Below are positions 55,745 through 63,623 of a stretch of DNA of 64,000 nucleotides, one piece after another. How positions within the stretch are numbered: position 1 is the stretch's first letter; every line of letters begins with the position of its first letter. A program made the translations under genes and the position numbers. The notes below the pieces were generated by a model. That model was not told where the DNA came from. It was given only the letters and a program-made list of their open reading frames with translations, and did no database searches. Location: contig NZ_JAKFHA010000034.1 of assembly GCF_021502675.1 (NCBI RefSeq), forward strand, positions 1 through 64,000, in the 5' to 3' direction. Source of the stretch: Yinghuangia soli. GTDB lineage: Bacteria > Actinomycetota > Actinomycetes > Streptomycetales > Streptomycetaceae.

Positions 55745-56950
55745 TCAGGGGCCGCACAGCGGGGTGCGTTCCTTGTCGATGATGGCGGTCAGGTCGATGG
55801 CGTCGTAGTTGGCGAGGATGACTCCGCACCAGTCCAGGTCGCGGTAGATGGTCCAGTTCGTCGATTCGCCGGCGGCTCCGCCTCCGTGGGTGAGGAGGAG
55901 GTGGTTGTCGACGATGGGGGCGGTCGCGCCGTACGCCATGAAGCTCCGGCCGCCCGGGGTGGCGGCGCCGCGTGGGCGCATGGGGAACTTGGCGCTCATG
56001 AACAGCTCGGTGTAGGCGGGGTCGAGCAGTGCCCCGCCGGTGAGCGCCTGCGCGAAGCGGGCGAGGTCGGCGGTCGTGGAGAAGGCGTTGCCGCCGCCGG
56101 TGCCGATGAACATGCGTGCGGCGCCTTCCCCGGCGCGCAGGGCGTCGATCCGCTCCCCGGACGGCTTGCGCGTGTAGGGGTGGGCGAGGCGCGGGTCGCT
56201 GAGCCACTGCGGCCGGGTGTAGAAGTCGCTCCGGGTCATGCCGGCCGGGGTGAAGACGTGCTGCCGGACGTAGTCGTAGAACGACTGCCCGGACACTGCG
56301 GCCACGATCGCGCCGAGGACGTCGTACCCGCTGTTGCTGTAGCGGTTGTCGGAGCCCGGCGCGAATTCCAGGGGCTGCGTGCCGATGATGCGGACGAGTT
56401 CGGCGGTGACCTGGTCCGCGCTGGTCCAGGTGCCGACCTGTTCGAGGAACTCGGCGTTGTTCAGCAGGTCGCCCATGCCGGAGGTGTGGGTGAGCAGGTG
56501 GTGGATGGTGACGGTGTCGGCGATCGCGGGCGGGAATCCGGGCAGGTAGGTGCCGAGCGTGCCGTAGAAGTCGATCTTGCCTTGCTGGGCGAGTTTCAGG
56601 ACCGCCAAGGCCGTGAACGGCTTGGAGGCGGATGCCAGCGCGAAGATCGTGTCGGGGGTGTTCGGTACGGCAACTTCCTTGTCGGCCATGCCGTAGGCCC
56701 GGGACAGCACGGTCCTGCCGCGGTGGCTGAGCAGGACCGTGCCGGAGAACTTGTCCTCGGCGGCCAGTCGGGCGACGAAGCGGTCGTACGCTCCGCCGGG
56801 CCGCAGGTCGTCCGGGATGCGTCCGGCGGGGCGCCCGCCGCCGGCCTGGGCGGAGGTGGCCGCGAAGGCGCCGAGCGCGCCGGCCGGTACGGCCGCGCCG
56901 AGCAGGTGCAGGACGGAACGTCGGGAGATGCCGCCTTGGTTCGAGGTCAT
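55745..56950 (-). CDS. Exported serine hydrolase (class C beta-lactamase fold)
   Basis: A 401-residue serine beta-lactamase-like protein (D,D-carboxypeptidase/esterase type EstB). The active-site Ser is in SASK (residues 107-110), the YxN motif is YSN (204-206) and the third motif HGGG comes near residue 360. A twin-arginine signal SRRSVLHLLGAAVPAGALGAFAA at residues 9-31 indicates Tat export. It may act on peptidoglycan stems or as an esterase. It diverges from an OmpR-type response regulator with 136 bases between, so the two-component pair may control it. Confidence 0.88.
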   Translation of the reverse strand: MTSNQGGISRRSVLHLLGAAVPAGALGAFAATSAQAGGGRPAGRIPDDLRPGGAYDRFVARLAAEDKFSGTVLLSHRGRTVLSRAYGMADKEVAVPNTPDTIFALASASKPFTALAVLKLAQQGKIDFYGTLGTYLPGFPPAIADTVTIHHLLTHTSGMGDLLNNAEFLEQVGTWTSADQVTAELVRIIGTQPLEFAPGSDNRYSNSGYDVLGAIVAAVSGQSFYDYVRQHVFTPAGMTRSDFYTRPQWLSDPRLAHPYTRKPSGERIDALRAGEGAARMFIGTGGGNAFSTTADLARFAQALTGGALLDPAYTELFMSAKFPMRPRGAATPGGRSFMAYGATAPIVDNHLLLTHGGGAAGESTNWTIYRDLDWCGVILANYDAIDLTAIIDKERTPLCGP

Positions 56951-57044
56951 GGCGGCGATGCAACCGCAGGGCGCGTTTCGCGGGTGTTCGCCGGGTGCTA
57001 ACGCGGAGGAAACACCGGGGTCGGCCATCATGCTCCGACGCACG

Positions 57045-57075
57045 TCCAGGGGAATCCAGGGGAAATCCAGGGGAA
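57045..57075 (+). promoter_or_regulatory. Three direct repeats upstream of response regulator
   Basis: TCCAGGGGAA occurs at 57045-57054, 57055-57064 and 57066-57075, about one DNA turn apart, 12 bases before the regulator start codon. OmpR-family proteins bind direct repeats of this spacing, so autoregulation is possible; the third copy overlaps the ribosome-binding site. Confidence 0.4.
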
Positions 57076-57086
57076 GGGGTCGCGCC

Positions 57087-57743
57087 GTGCGCGTCTTGGT
57101 GGTGGAGGACGAGCCCATGCTCGCCGACGCGATCGCGGAATGGCTGCGCCTGGAGGCCCACGCGGTCGACGTCGCGCACGACGGCGGGGCGGCGCTGGAC
57201 CGGCTGGCGGTCCACGACTACGACGTGGTCGTCCTGGACCGGAGCCTGCCGGTCGTGCACGGCGACGACGTATGCCGCCGGGTGGCCGCCTCGCCTTCGG
57301 CTGTACGGGTTCTCATGCTCACCGCGGCGGCGGAGGTCGGCGAACGCGTCGACGGCCTGCGCCTGGGCGCCGACGACTACCTCACCAAGCCTTTCGCATT
57401 CCCCGAACTCGCCGCCCGTGTCGACTCGTTGGGACGGCGCAGCCGAGCGGCTACGCCGCCGGTGCTGCGCCGGGCGGGCATCACCCTGCACCCGGCGCGC
57501 CACGAGGTCTTCCGGGACGGCGGCCACGTGGCGCTGTCGAGGAAGGAGTTCGCCGTCCTTGCCGAACTGCTGCGCGCCGACGGCGCCGTGGTCTCGGCCG
57601 AGTTCCTCCTGGAGAAGGCATGGGACGAACACGCCGACCCGTTCACCGGCGCTGTGCGCCTGACCATCCTCAAACTGCGCCGCAAGCTCGGCGACCCCTG
57701 CCCCATCGAGACGGTCACCGGGGTGGGCTACCGGATTCCGTGA
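57087..57743 (+). CDS. OmpR-family response regulator
   Basis: A 218-residue two-component regulator. The receiver domain (1-115) has the acidic residues E7, D8, the phosphoacceptor D51 in VVVLDRSLP, and the YLTKPF Lys. The C-terminal winged helix (about 125-218) contains LSRKEFAVLAELLRADGAVVS and VRLTILKLRRKLG. GTG 57087 with GGGAAGGGG upstream. It overlaps the histidine kinase gene by 4 bp, so they form a cognate pair. Confidence 0.92.
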   Translation: MRVLVVEDEPMLADAIAEWLRLEAHAVDVAHDGGAALDRLAVHDYDVVVLDRSLPVVHGDDVCRRVAASPSAVRVLMLTAAAEVGERVDGLRLGADDYLTKPFAFPELAARVDSLGRRSRAATPPVLRRAGITLHPARHEVFRDGGHVALSRKEFAVLAELLRADGAVVSAEFLLEKAWDEHADPFTGAVRLTILKLRRKLGDPCPIETVTGVGYRIP

Positions 57744-59008
57744 ACCGGCGCATGAAGCGACCGCTTCGGGCTGCGCGCCGGTCACTGCTGCCCGGACGCC
57801 TGCCGCCGCGGCGCATGACCTTGTGCACCCGGCTGACCCTGATCCACGGCGGGCTCTTCCTCGTCGCCGGCGCGGTGCTGCTCGCCACCACGTACGCCCT
57901 GTTCGAGCGGCAGCTGGCCCAGCGCGGACGCCTGCTCGTCACGAAAGGGCCCCCGTCGGGCGGCAGCAGCGAACCCGCCGCCTACACCTTCGGGTTCACC
58001 GGCGACGGCTCGCTGCTCGCCGGCCGCGATGCCGAACGGTGGATGCACGACCAGCAGGCGATGCTGCACGACGCCGCCGCGACGTCGCTGCTGTCCCTGG
58101 GTGCGGTCGCCTTGGCCCTGGTGGGTGTGCTGGCCGCCGTCGCCGGCCGGCTGGCCACCGGACGCGCCCTCGTCCCGCTGGACCGGGTGACCGCCACGGC
58201 CCGCCGGATCTCCGCCGCGCCGACCGCGGACCGGCTTCCGTACCGGCCGGTGCCCGTCGACACCGGTGCCCCGAGCGACGAAGTCACCGATCTCACCGTG
58301 GCCTTCAACGCCATGGTGGAACGACTCGACCGGTCGCTGGAAGGTCAGCGCCGGTTCGTCGCCAACGCCTCCCACGAACTGCGCACCCCGCTCACGCTGG
58401 CACGTTCGGTCGTCGAGCTCGCCGTGCGCCGCCACCCGTCCTCGGCGGAACTGCGCCGGCTCGCGGAGCAGCTGCTGGAGATCAACGTCCGCCATGAGCG
58501 ACTCCTCGCAGGGCTGTTGACGCTGGCCGACGCCGAGAACGAACTCGCCACCCGGCGACCGGTGGACCTGGCCGAGGTGATCGCCCGGGTGGTGGCGCAG
58601 ACCTCGCACGAAGCCGGCGCGGCCGGGATCACCGTCCACCACCGCGCGGACTCGGCCCCGGTCCGGGGCGATGCCGCGCTGCTCGAACGGCTGATCCACA
58701 ACCTGGTCGAGAACGGCATCCGGCACAACACCGGACCGGGGGGCAGGCTGGAGGTCACCGGCCGCTGCGACGGCGACACGGCCGAGGTGGAGGTCCGCAA
58801 CACCGGCCCCGAGGTGCCGCAGGACCAGGCCGAGGCCATCTTCGAACCGTTCCGGCGACTGCCGCCCGCCCGATCGCCCGCTCCCCGGGGAAGCGGCCTG
58901 GGGCTGTCGATTGTCCGCGCCATCGCGCGGGCCCACGGCGGCACCGCCACCGCCTCCCCGCTCCCGGGAGGCGGGCTGGCGGTCGCCGTTCGGCTTCCGT
59001 CCGGCTGA
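57740..59008 (+). CDS. Sensor histidine kinase
   Basis: A 422-residue membrane histidine kinase. Two TM segments (about 34-52 and 113-133) flank a short extracytoplasmic sensor, followed by a HAMP domain (LATGRALVPLDRVTATARRI), the H-box with the phosphoacceptor in NASHELRTPLTLARS near residue 213, and an HATPase domain with N-box NLVENGIRHN and G-box GSGLGLSIV. The GTG start overlaps the regulator stop. The signal is unknown; the small sensor loop is common in actinobacterial envelope-stress kinases. Confidence 0.9.
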   Translation: MNRRMKRPLRAARRSLLPGRLPPRRMTLCTRLTLIHGGLFLVAGAVLLATTYALFERQLAQRGRLLVTKGPPSGGSSEPAAYTFGFTGDGSLLAGRDAERWMHDQQAMLHDAAATSLLSLGAVALALVGVLAAVAGRLATGRALVPLDRVTATARRISAAPTADRLPYRPVPVDTGAPSDEVTDLTVAFNAMVERLDRSLEGQRRFVANASHELRTPLTLARSVVELAVRRHPSSAELRRLAEQLLEINVRHERLLAGLLTLADAENELATRRPVDLAEVIARVVAQTSHEAGAAGITVHHRADSAPVRGDAALLERLIHNLVENGIRHNTGPGGRLEVTGRCDGDTAEVEVRNTGPEVPQDQAEAIFEPFRRLPPARSPAPRGSGLGLSIVRAIARAHGGTATASPLPGGGLAVAVRLPSG

Positions 59009-59017
59009 CCGGCCGCG

Positions 59018-59032
59018 CCCGGCTTCGCCGGG
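59018..59032. terminator. Small hairpin after histidine kinase
   Basis: CCCGGC TTC GCCGGG, a perfect 6-bp stem with a 3-base loop, between the convergent kinase and MarR genes. Confidence 0.5.
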
Positions 59033-59107
59033 ACGACTGCAGGCTCGCGGTCGGCGGCCGGCGCCTCGTTCCACGGGCCGGTCGAGGCGATGGCCATGCG
59101 GGGATGC

Positions 59108-59605
59108 TCAGTCGGCCGGGTCGCCTTCCTCGCCGGGGGAGGCGGCTGCCGGTGCGAGCTTCGCTGCGATTCGGGTGAGGGCGGCGAGATCCTCGGGCTC
59201 GAGGAGGTCGGCGAAGTGCCGGCGTACGGATTCCAGGTGCGCGGGTGTCGCGGTCCGGAGAGTGTCGGTGCCGAGTCGGGTGAGGACGAGGAGGCAGCCG
59301 CGCCCGTCCGCGGGGTCCGGTGCCCGCCGGATCAGGCCCCGGGTCTCCATCCGGCTCGCGTGTCGCGACAGCCTGCTCTTCGACCAGCCCATCTTCGCTG
59401 CCTGCTCGCGGAGGGTGCTGGTGACGCCGGGGCGTTCCACCAGGGTGCTCAGTACTTCGTAGTCGGGTTCGGACAGGCCCGTCTCGGCGAGGTCGCGTGC
59501 GGTGGCCTCGCGCACGGCGATCGTCATGCGGCGGTAGGCGCGCCACGCCGCCTCCTCGCGCTCGTCCAGCCATGGTGCCGCGGACCCCGGCAGTCTCGTT
59601 GACAT
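59108..59605 (-). CDS. MarR-family regulator
   Basis: A 165-residue MarR protein with the winged-helix segment TSTLREQAAKMGWSKSRLSRHASRMETRGLIRR. The start ATG 59605 is within the inverted repeat at 59603-59611, and no ribosome-binding site precedes it; TAGAAT (59617-59612 on this strand) ends six bases before the ATG, so the mRNA is probably leaderless. It diverges from the FMN reductase-GNAT gene, with the two start codons only 30 bases apart, and is expected to repress both. Confidence 0.88.
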   Translation of the reverse strand: MSTRLPGSAAPWLDEREEAAWRAYRRMTIAVREATARDLAETGLSEPDYEVLSTLVERPGVTSTLREQAAKMGWSKSRLSRHASRMETRGLIRRAPDPADGRGCLLVLTRLGTDTLRTATPAHLESVRRHFADLLEPEDLAALTRIAAKLAPAAASPGEEGDPAD

Positions 59606-59638
59606 GTAAACATTCTACTGCCTAATGTCGTTTACATG
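59599..59638. promoter_or_regulatory. Compact divergent promoter with MarR operator
   Basis: CATGTAAAC (59603-59611) and GTTTACATG (59630-59638) are perfect inverted arms 18 bases apart, each containing a start codon. For the rightward gene TTGACA (59599-59604) and TAATGT (59623-59628) are 18 bases apart and the ATG follows the -10 by seven bases, which implies a leaderless mRNA. Binding to both arms would block both promoters. Confidence 0.65.
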
Positions 59639-60742
59639 TTTACGAAATCTCCTCTGCGCGTCATGGTCCTGACCTCCAGCACGCGTCCCGGGGCCATCGG
59701 GCCCGCCATCGCCGACTGGTTCGCGGAAGCGGTCGGGCCGCTGGCGGCAACGCTCGGCGCCGAGTTGCACCCCGTCTCCTTGAGCGAGCTCGCCCTGCCC
59801 TTCCTCGACGAGGGCGAGCATCCGTCCTCGGGCATCTACCGCCACGAGCACACGAAGGAGTGGAGCGGGCTCGTCGACGCGGCCGACGGATTCGTCGTCG
59901 TGACGCCGGAATACAACTACGGGATGCCCGCCAGTCTGAAGAACGCACTCGACTACCTGCACCGGGAGTGGGCGTGGAAGCCCATGGGCTTCGTCAGCTA
60001 CGGCAACACCTCCGCCGGCACCCGATCGGTCCAGCACACGAAGGAGGTGGCCACGACCCTGCGTCTCGTTCCCCTCGGCGCCACCGTCGCGCTCCGCCTG
60101 GACGAGGCGATCGACGGCGGCCGTGTGCGGCCGACTCCCCGTCTCACCGCCGCCGCCGAAGGCGTGCTGCGCGAACTGGTCCGGTTGTCCCACGCCCTTC
60201 GACCGATGCGCGAGGCACTGCGCGAGGACAACACCGCCGGGCCCGTCGCCGGCAGCTACGTCCGCGAGCTGAACCCGGACGACGCGCCCGAGGCCACCGT
60301 GCTGCAGCGCTGCTGCTGGGTGGACGAAGCCGTGGACAACGCGTCCCTCGACCTCGCACCGCTGCGGGAGAGCGTGGACGACGTCGCGCAGTGGCTGTCG
60401 GAATGGACGGTTGCCGGGCTATGGCGCGACGGGCGCCTGATCGGGATGGTCCGCGTCCGGCACGACGGCGACACCGGACACATCGGCCGACTCGCGGTCG
60501 CCCCGGACATGCGGGGCACAGGAATAGGCCGCTGGCTCCTCCGCCACGCCCGGCAGGCCTTGACCCCGACCTGCACCCGTATCGCGCTCAGCACCGGGGT
60601 CGGGAGCGTCCGCAACATCGCTCTCTACCAGAGCGAGGGATTCGTGGCAGACGGCAGTGGGGCCGAAGGCATCGTCCACCTCAGCAAGGCGATCCCCGAC
60701 CACACGCTCATCGGCGCAGGGCACGAGCCCTTGGCCGGGTAG
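59636..60742 (+). CDS. NADPH-dependent FMN reductase fused to GNAT acetyltransferase
   Basis: A 368-residue two-domain protein. Residues 1 to about 190 are a flavodoxin-like NADPH-FMN reductase (VLTSSTRPGAIGPAIADWF; FMN-contact PEYNYGMPASLKNALD at 91-106). Residues about 205-368 are a GNAT domain with acetyl-CoA motif APDMRGTGIGRWLL at 289-302 and the late ALYQSEGF segment. I know of each domain alone but not of this fusion as a described enzyme. It could couple quinone or nitro reduction with acetylation of the resulting amine. No ribosome-binding site; probably leaderless. MarR-controlled. Confidence 0.87.
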   Translation: MFTKSPLRVMVLTSSTRPGAIGPAIADWFAEAVGPLAATLGAELHPVSLSELALPFLDEGEHPSSGIYRHEHTKEWSGLVDAADGFVVVTPEYNYGMPASLKNALDYLHREWAWKPMGFVSYGNTSAGTRSVQHTKEVATTLRLVPLGATVALRLDEAIDGGRVRPTPRLTAAAEGVLRELVRLSHALRPMREALREDNTAGPVAGSYVRELNPDDAPEATVLQRCCWVDEAVDNASLDLAPLRESVDDVAQWLSEWTVAGLWRDGRLIGMVRVRHDGDTGHIGRLAVAPDMRGTGIGRWLLRHARQALTPTCTRIALSTGVGSVRNIALYQSEGFVADGSGAEGIVHLSKAIPDHTLIGAGHEPLAG

Positions 60743-60746
60743 ACCT

Positions 60747-61511
60747 CTAGTACTCGGCCGGAAAGCGGGACTCGGCGGCGTCCACCAGGGACGTCAGGGG
60801 CGTTCCGCGCATCCACCGGGAGAGGAGGTCCCGGTCCACCAGCACGATGCCCTGGTCCTCGGCCAGGTCGAGGGCGGGGTCGGTGAAGCGGCACGAGGCG
60901 ACGAACACGGCCACGTCGGCGGCGTGTACGGGCCGCGCGGTGCCGACGAAGCGCTGCATGTCGGGGCTTCCGACGCTGCGGTCCTCCGCGTAGCGCTTGC
61001 ACTGGATCACCAGCGTCCTGCCGTCCGGCAAATACGCGGTCACGTCGGCGCAGAGATCGCCCGCGCCCCCGTCGACTCCGACCCGGGTGCAGCCGTCGCG
61101 CAGGCACAGCGCCGCGACGTGGCGTTCGAACTCGGGGCCGTCCATGAGGTCCACGTCCGCGAGCAGGTGTGTGACGCGGCCGCTCTCCTCGCGGTAGGCC
61201 GCGCGGCGCAGGGAGCCGCGCATCGAGGTGACCCCGACGGCCAGGACGATGACCGCCGCGGCGAGCGCGCAGATACCGGTAAGGATCCGCCACTCGCGGA
61301 GGAAGGCCGCGATGCCGGCGGCGAGCAGGAACGCGACGGTGAGTTGGCCGTACAGCCGTGCCAGCCGCGGGCTCGGCCGCGACGACCACCTGCGCCGCTG
61401 CCCTTCCGACTGCCAGGTCCGCTCGGCCCGCCGAGCCCGACGAGTCCGGCCTACCCGCCCGGCGCGCCCGCACCTCCCCGAACTCCTCGGCGAATCAACT
61501 GCGTTGCCCAT
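60747..61511 (-). CDS. Membrane-anchored Mrr-like restriction endonuclease domain protein
   Basis: A 254-residue protein. A basic Arg-rich N-terminus precedes two hydrophobic segments (LYGQLTVAFLLAAGIAAFL and LTGICALAAAVIVLAVGV), then a restriction-endonuclease-like domain with the PD-(D/E)xK pattern GDLCADVTAYLPDGRTLVIQCKRY (Asp, then QxK) and DMQRFVGTARPVHAADVAVFVA, the Mrr_cat layout. Members cleave modified or foreign DNA, or act in DNA repair. Start ATG 61511 was chosen; a longer frame to 61640 is low-complexity Arg-rich. It diverges from a P-loop GTPase, so a conflict/defence role is conceivable. Confidence 0.72.
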   Translation of the reverse strand: MGNAVDSPRSSGRCGRAGRVGRTRRARRAERTWQSEGQRRRWSSRPSPRLARLYGQLTVAFLLAAGIAAFLREWRILTGICALAAAVIVLAVGVTSMRGSLRRAAYREESGRVTHLLADVDLMDGPEFERHVAALCLRDGCTRVGVDGGAGDLCADVTAYLPDGRTLVIQCKRYAEDRSVGSPDMQRFVGTARPVHAADVAVFVASCRFTDPALDLAEDQGIVLVDRDLLSRWMRGTPLTSLVDAAESRFPAEY

Positions 61512-61755
61512 CGCCACCCCCTGCTCCCCGGCCCGACAGCCTGCCTTCCGCACACTGCCCCGCAAGATCGATCTCACGCGCAGCGCCGCCGAGCGGATAT
61601 CCCCGGGATCCGCGACCCGGGCACGAGCGCAGGATGGCACCCATGCGGGTCGGCGCGCGGGCCCTCCGGAGGATCTGCACCCGGGATTCTTTACGTGTGC
61701 CCTGCGGCGCGGGCACTCTGTTTTTCAAGGTCCACATGGCGGGGGGCGGGGTGTC

Positions 61756-62973
61756 GTGCACGACGAGCGGGCCGCACTAAGGGTGATCGCGCTGGGGGTG
61801 CCCGGGGCCGGCAAGACGACGTATCTGGCGGCACTCCACCATGAGGTCAAGAGCGATCCGTTCCCGGGGGTTTCGGTATCGCTGGCGCAGGTGGCGAAAG
61901 CCGCGGAGCTGGACCGGATCCACGGGCAGGCCGCCGACCCCGGCCAGGGATGGCCGGCCGCGACGCGCACGGGCCAAGGCTTACGGGAGTTCACGTTCCG
62001 GTTGGTCGTGGAGGCGACCCGGGTCACCTGGCGGGGGCGGATGGTCGGCAGCCGCCATCCGGTCCTGTCGCTGACGTACCTCGACTACGCGGGCGAGTTC
62101 ATCCCCGACGCCGACCTGTACGCGGAGGAGGCCGAGGAGTTCGACGAGCAGCTCAAGGCCGCGCACGCGCTGCTCGGCATCATCGACGGCCACCAACTTC
62201 TGATGTACATGCTGGGTTCCGGGCGGGAGGAGGTGTTCCTGGCGAACCTGGCGCGGATCGTCGGGCGCCTGAAGGGCGCCGCCCAGCCTGTGCACTTCCT
62301 GGTCACCAAGTGGGACCTGTTCGCGGGCCGCTTCACCTTCGCCGAGGTGTGCGAAGCGCTGCTGTCCACACCCGCCGAGACGGGGTTCGCAGCCTTCGTC
62401 GCGAACCGTTCGGCGCGCCGGAGGCTGTTCGGGAGGACGCTTCTGGGCCGGGTGCGGCTGATCCCGGTCAGCGGCTACGGCGGCATCGCCTTCCTCGACG
62501 GCGACATGACCGTGCAGCGCGACCCCGCCGGCCGCCGCACGCAGGAGAACGTGATCGTCCCGCTGGCGGCGGCGGTCGCCGACATCGCCGACCACTTCCT
62601 CCAGATCGCCACGGTGCCCGGCAACCCGGAAGAGATCGAGGCGGACCGGCAGGCGGCCGTGGAGTTCGGGAAGGCCGCGAACTCCGGTGCCGAACTCCGC
62701 GTCGGGCCGAGCGGCGTGAACGTCATCGCCCTCGCGATCTTCACCGCGGTGCTCGCCATGCCCAAGCTCGGACGGCTGATCGCCGTACCCGGGATGGCGC
62801 TGGGCCGATCGGCGCGGCGGCAGTACCGTCGGGTCAGGGCACGGCGGCTCGCCGGCGTGCGTACCGTCGAAGGCGCCGCGTTCTACCTCGCCGACCTGGT
62901 GGCGGCCGAGATGGACGCCTTCGACAGCCGTTTTCCCGGATCGAAACTGACCTACGAACCGCCCCGCCGGTGA
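61756..62973 (+). CDS. P-loop GTPase-like protein (TRAFAC/DO-GTPase type)
   Basis: A 405-residue nucleotide-binding protein. Walker A GVPGAGKTTY is at residues 14-23, a Walker-B/G3-like LTYLDYAGEF near 105-114 and the guanine-specificity-like TKWD at 184-187. A hydrophobic stretch (NVIALAIFTAVLAMPKLGRLIAVPGMAL) lies near residues 325-350. The pattern fits actinobacterial TRAFAC-clade GTPases of the kind found in predicted conflict systems. GTG 61756 start. It overlaps the next gene by 4 bp if that starts at 62970. Function unknown; GTP specificity is inferred. Confidence 0.7.
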   Translation: MHDERAALRVIALGVPGAGKTTYLAALHHEVKSDPFPGVSVSLAQVAKAAELDRIHGQAADPGQGWPAATRTGQGLREFTFRLVVEATRVTWRGRMVGSRHPVLSLTYLDYAGEFIPDADLYAEEAEEFDEQLKAAHALLGIIDGHQLLMYMLGSGREEVFLANLARIVGRLKGAAQPVHFLVTKWDLFAGRFTFAEVCEALLSTPAETGFAAFVANRSARRRLFGRTLLGRVRLIPVSGYGGIAFLDGDMTVQRDPAGRRTQENVIVPLAAAVADIADHFLQIATVPGNPEEIEADRQAAVEFGKAANSGAELRVGPSGVNVIALAIFTAVLAMPKLGRLIAVPGMALGRSARRQYRRVRARRLAGVRTVEGAAFYLADLVAAEMDAFDSRFPGSKLTYEPPRR

Positions 62974-63527
62974 CCAGGGAGGGCACGGTGGACGAGCTTG
63001 TCCCGTTCCTGCTCGCCCGTACCCGCACCGCGGGCGAGCGGTTCGTCGTCGGCCCGGGCGGGCCGGCCGAGCACGACCTGCGCCGGGCCGTGTCCCGGGG
63101 CGACGCCCGGGAGTTCCCCCGCGACACGCGCTACCGCGTCGTCGCCTACGGGCCCGACCGGCACGCCGTCTACCGGGAGTTCGAACTGACCGCCGACGAC
63201 CTCGGGGTCGCCGGTCCGGTCCGGGACGAGCACGGGCGCGCGATCCTCGCGATCGAAGGAGCCGCGGTCACCGGCGACCCTTTTGCGGTGGACGCCGCCG
63301 ATCTCGCCACTGCCCACGAGCACATGCTCCGCCGCTACGCCGAACTCTGGCGGACCGAGGAGGCGTCCCACCCGCGCCCGGTTCAGCCCCTGCCCTCCCC
63401 GCCGCGGGCAACGCCCCGCCCTCCGGCGCCCAAGCCTGCCCGGACGCCTCCCGCCCGGTCCCTTTGGCTCTGGAGCGTTCCGTTGGCGCTGCTGCTCGCC
63501 GCCCTCCTGGTGATCGCGCTGCGCTGA
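62970..63527 (+). CDS. Hypothetical protein with C-terminal membrane anchor
   Basis: A 185-residue protein, mostly soluble (VDELVPFLLARTRTAGERFVVGPGG..., acidic and Arg-rich), with a Pro-rich linker (PRPPAPKPARTPPA) and one terminal TM helix (LWLWSVPLALLLAALLVIAL) ending in Arg, so it is a tail-anchored protein facing the cytoplasm. The first in-frame GTG (62970) overlaps the GTPase stop; GTG 62988 has the better AGGGAGGG site. Close coupling suggests it works with the GTPase, perhaps as membrane recruiter. No known family recognised. Confidence 0.65.
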   Translation: MTREGTVDELVPFLLARTRTAGERFVVGPGGPAEHDLRRAVSRGDAREFPRDTRYRVVAYGPDRHAVYREFELTADDLGVAGPVRDEHGRAILAIEGAAVTGDPFAVDAADLATAHEHMLRRYAELWRTEEASHPRPVQPLPSPPRATPRPPAPKPARTPPARSLWLWSVPLALLLAALLVIALR

Positions 63528-63623
63528 CGGTTCGACGTCCGGACCTCCTCGCCCGGCCGGACGCCTGACCACCGGACGTCAGAGACGCCGTCGGGCGCGG
63601 GACGGGTCCGGGCCGCGCACGCA

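Noticed and set aside
54423-57785. Leftward 1120-codon open frame across gluCD and the serine hydrolase
   Set aside because: It is a shadow of three genuine genes, with low-complexity Arg/His/Pro content.
63532-63580. Inverted repeat GACGTCCGG ... CCGGACGTC
   Set aside because: The arms are about 30 bases apart with no obvious promoter; could be a weak terminator loop but not convincing.
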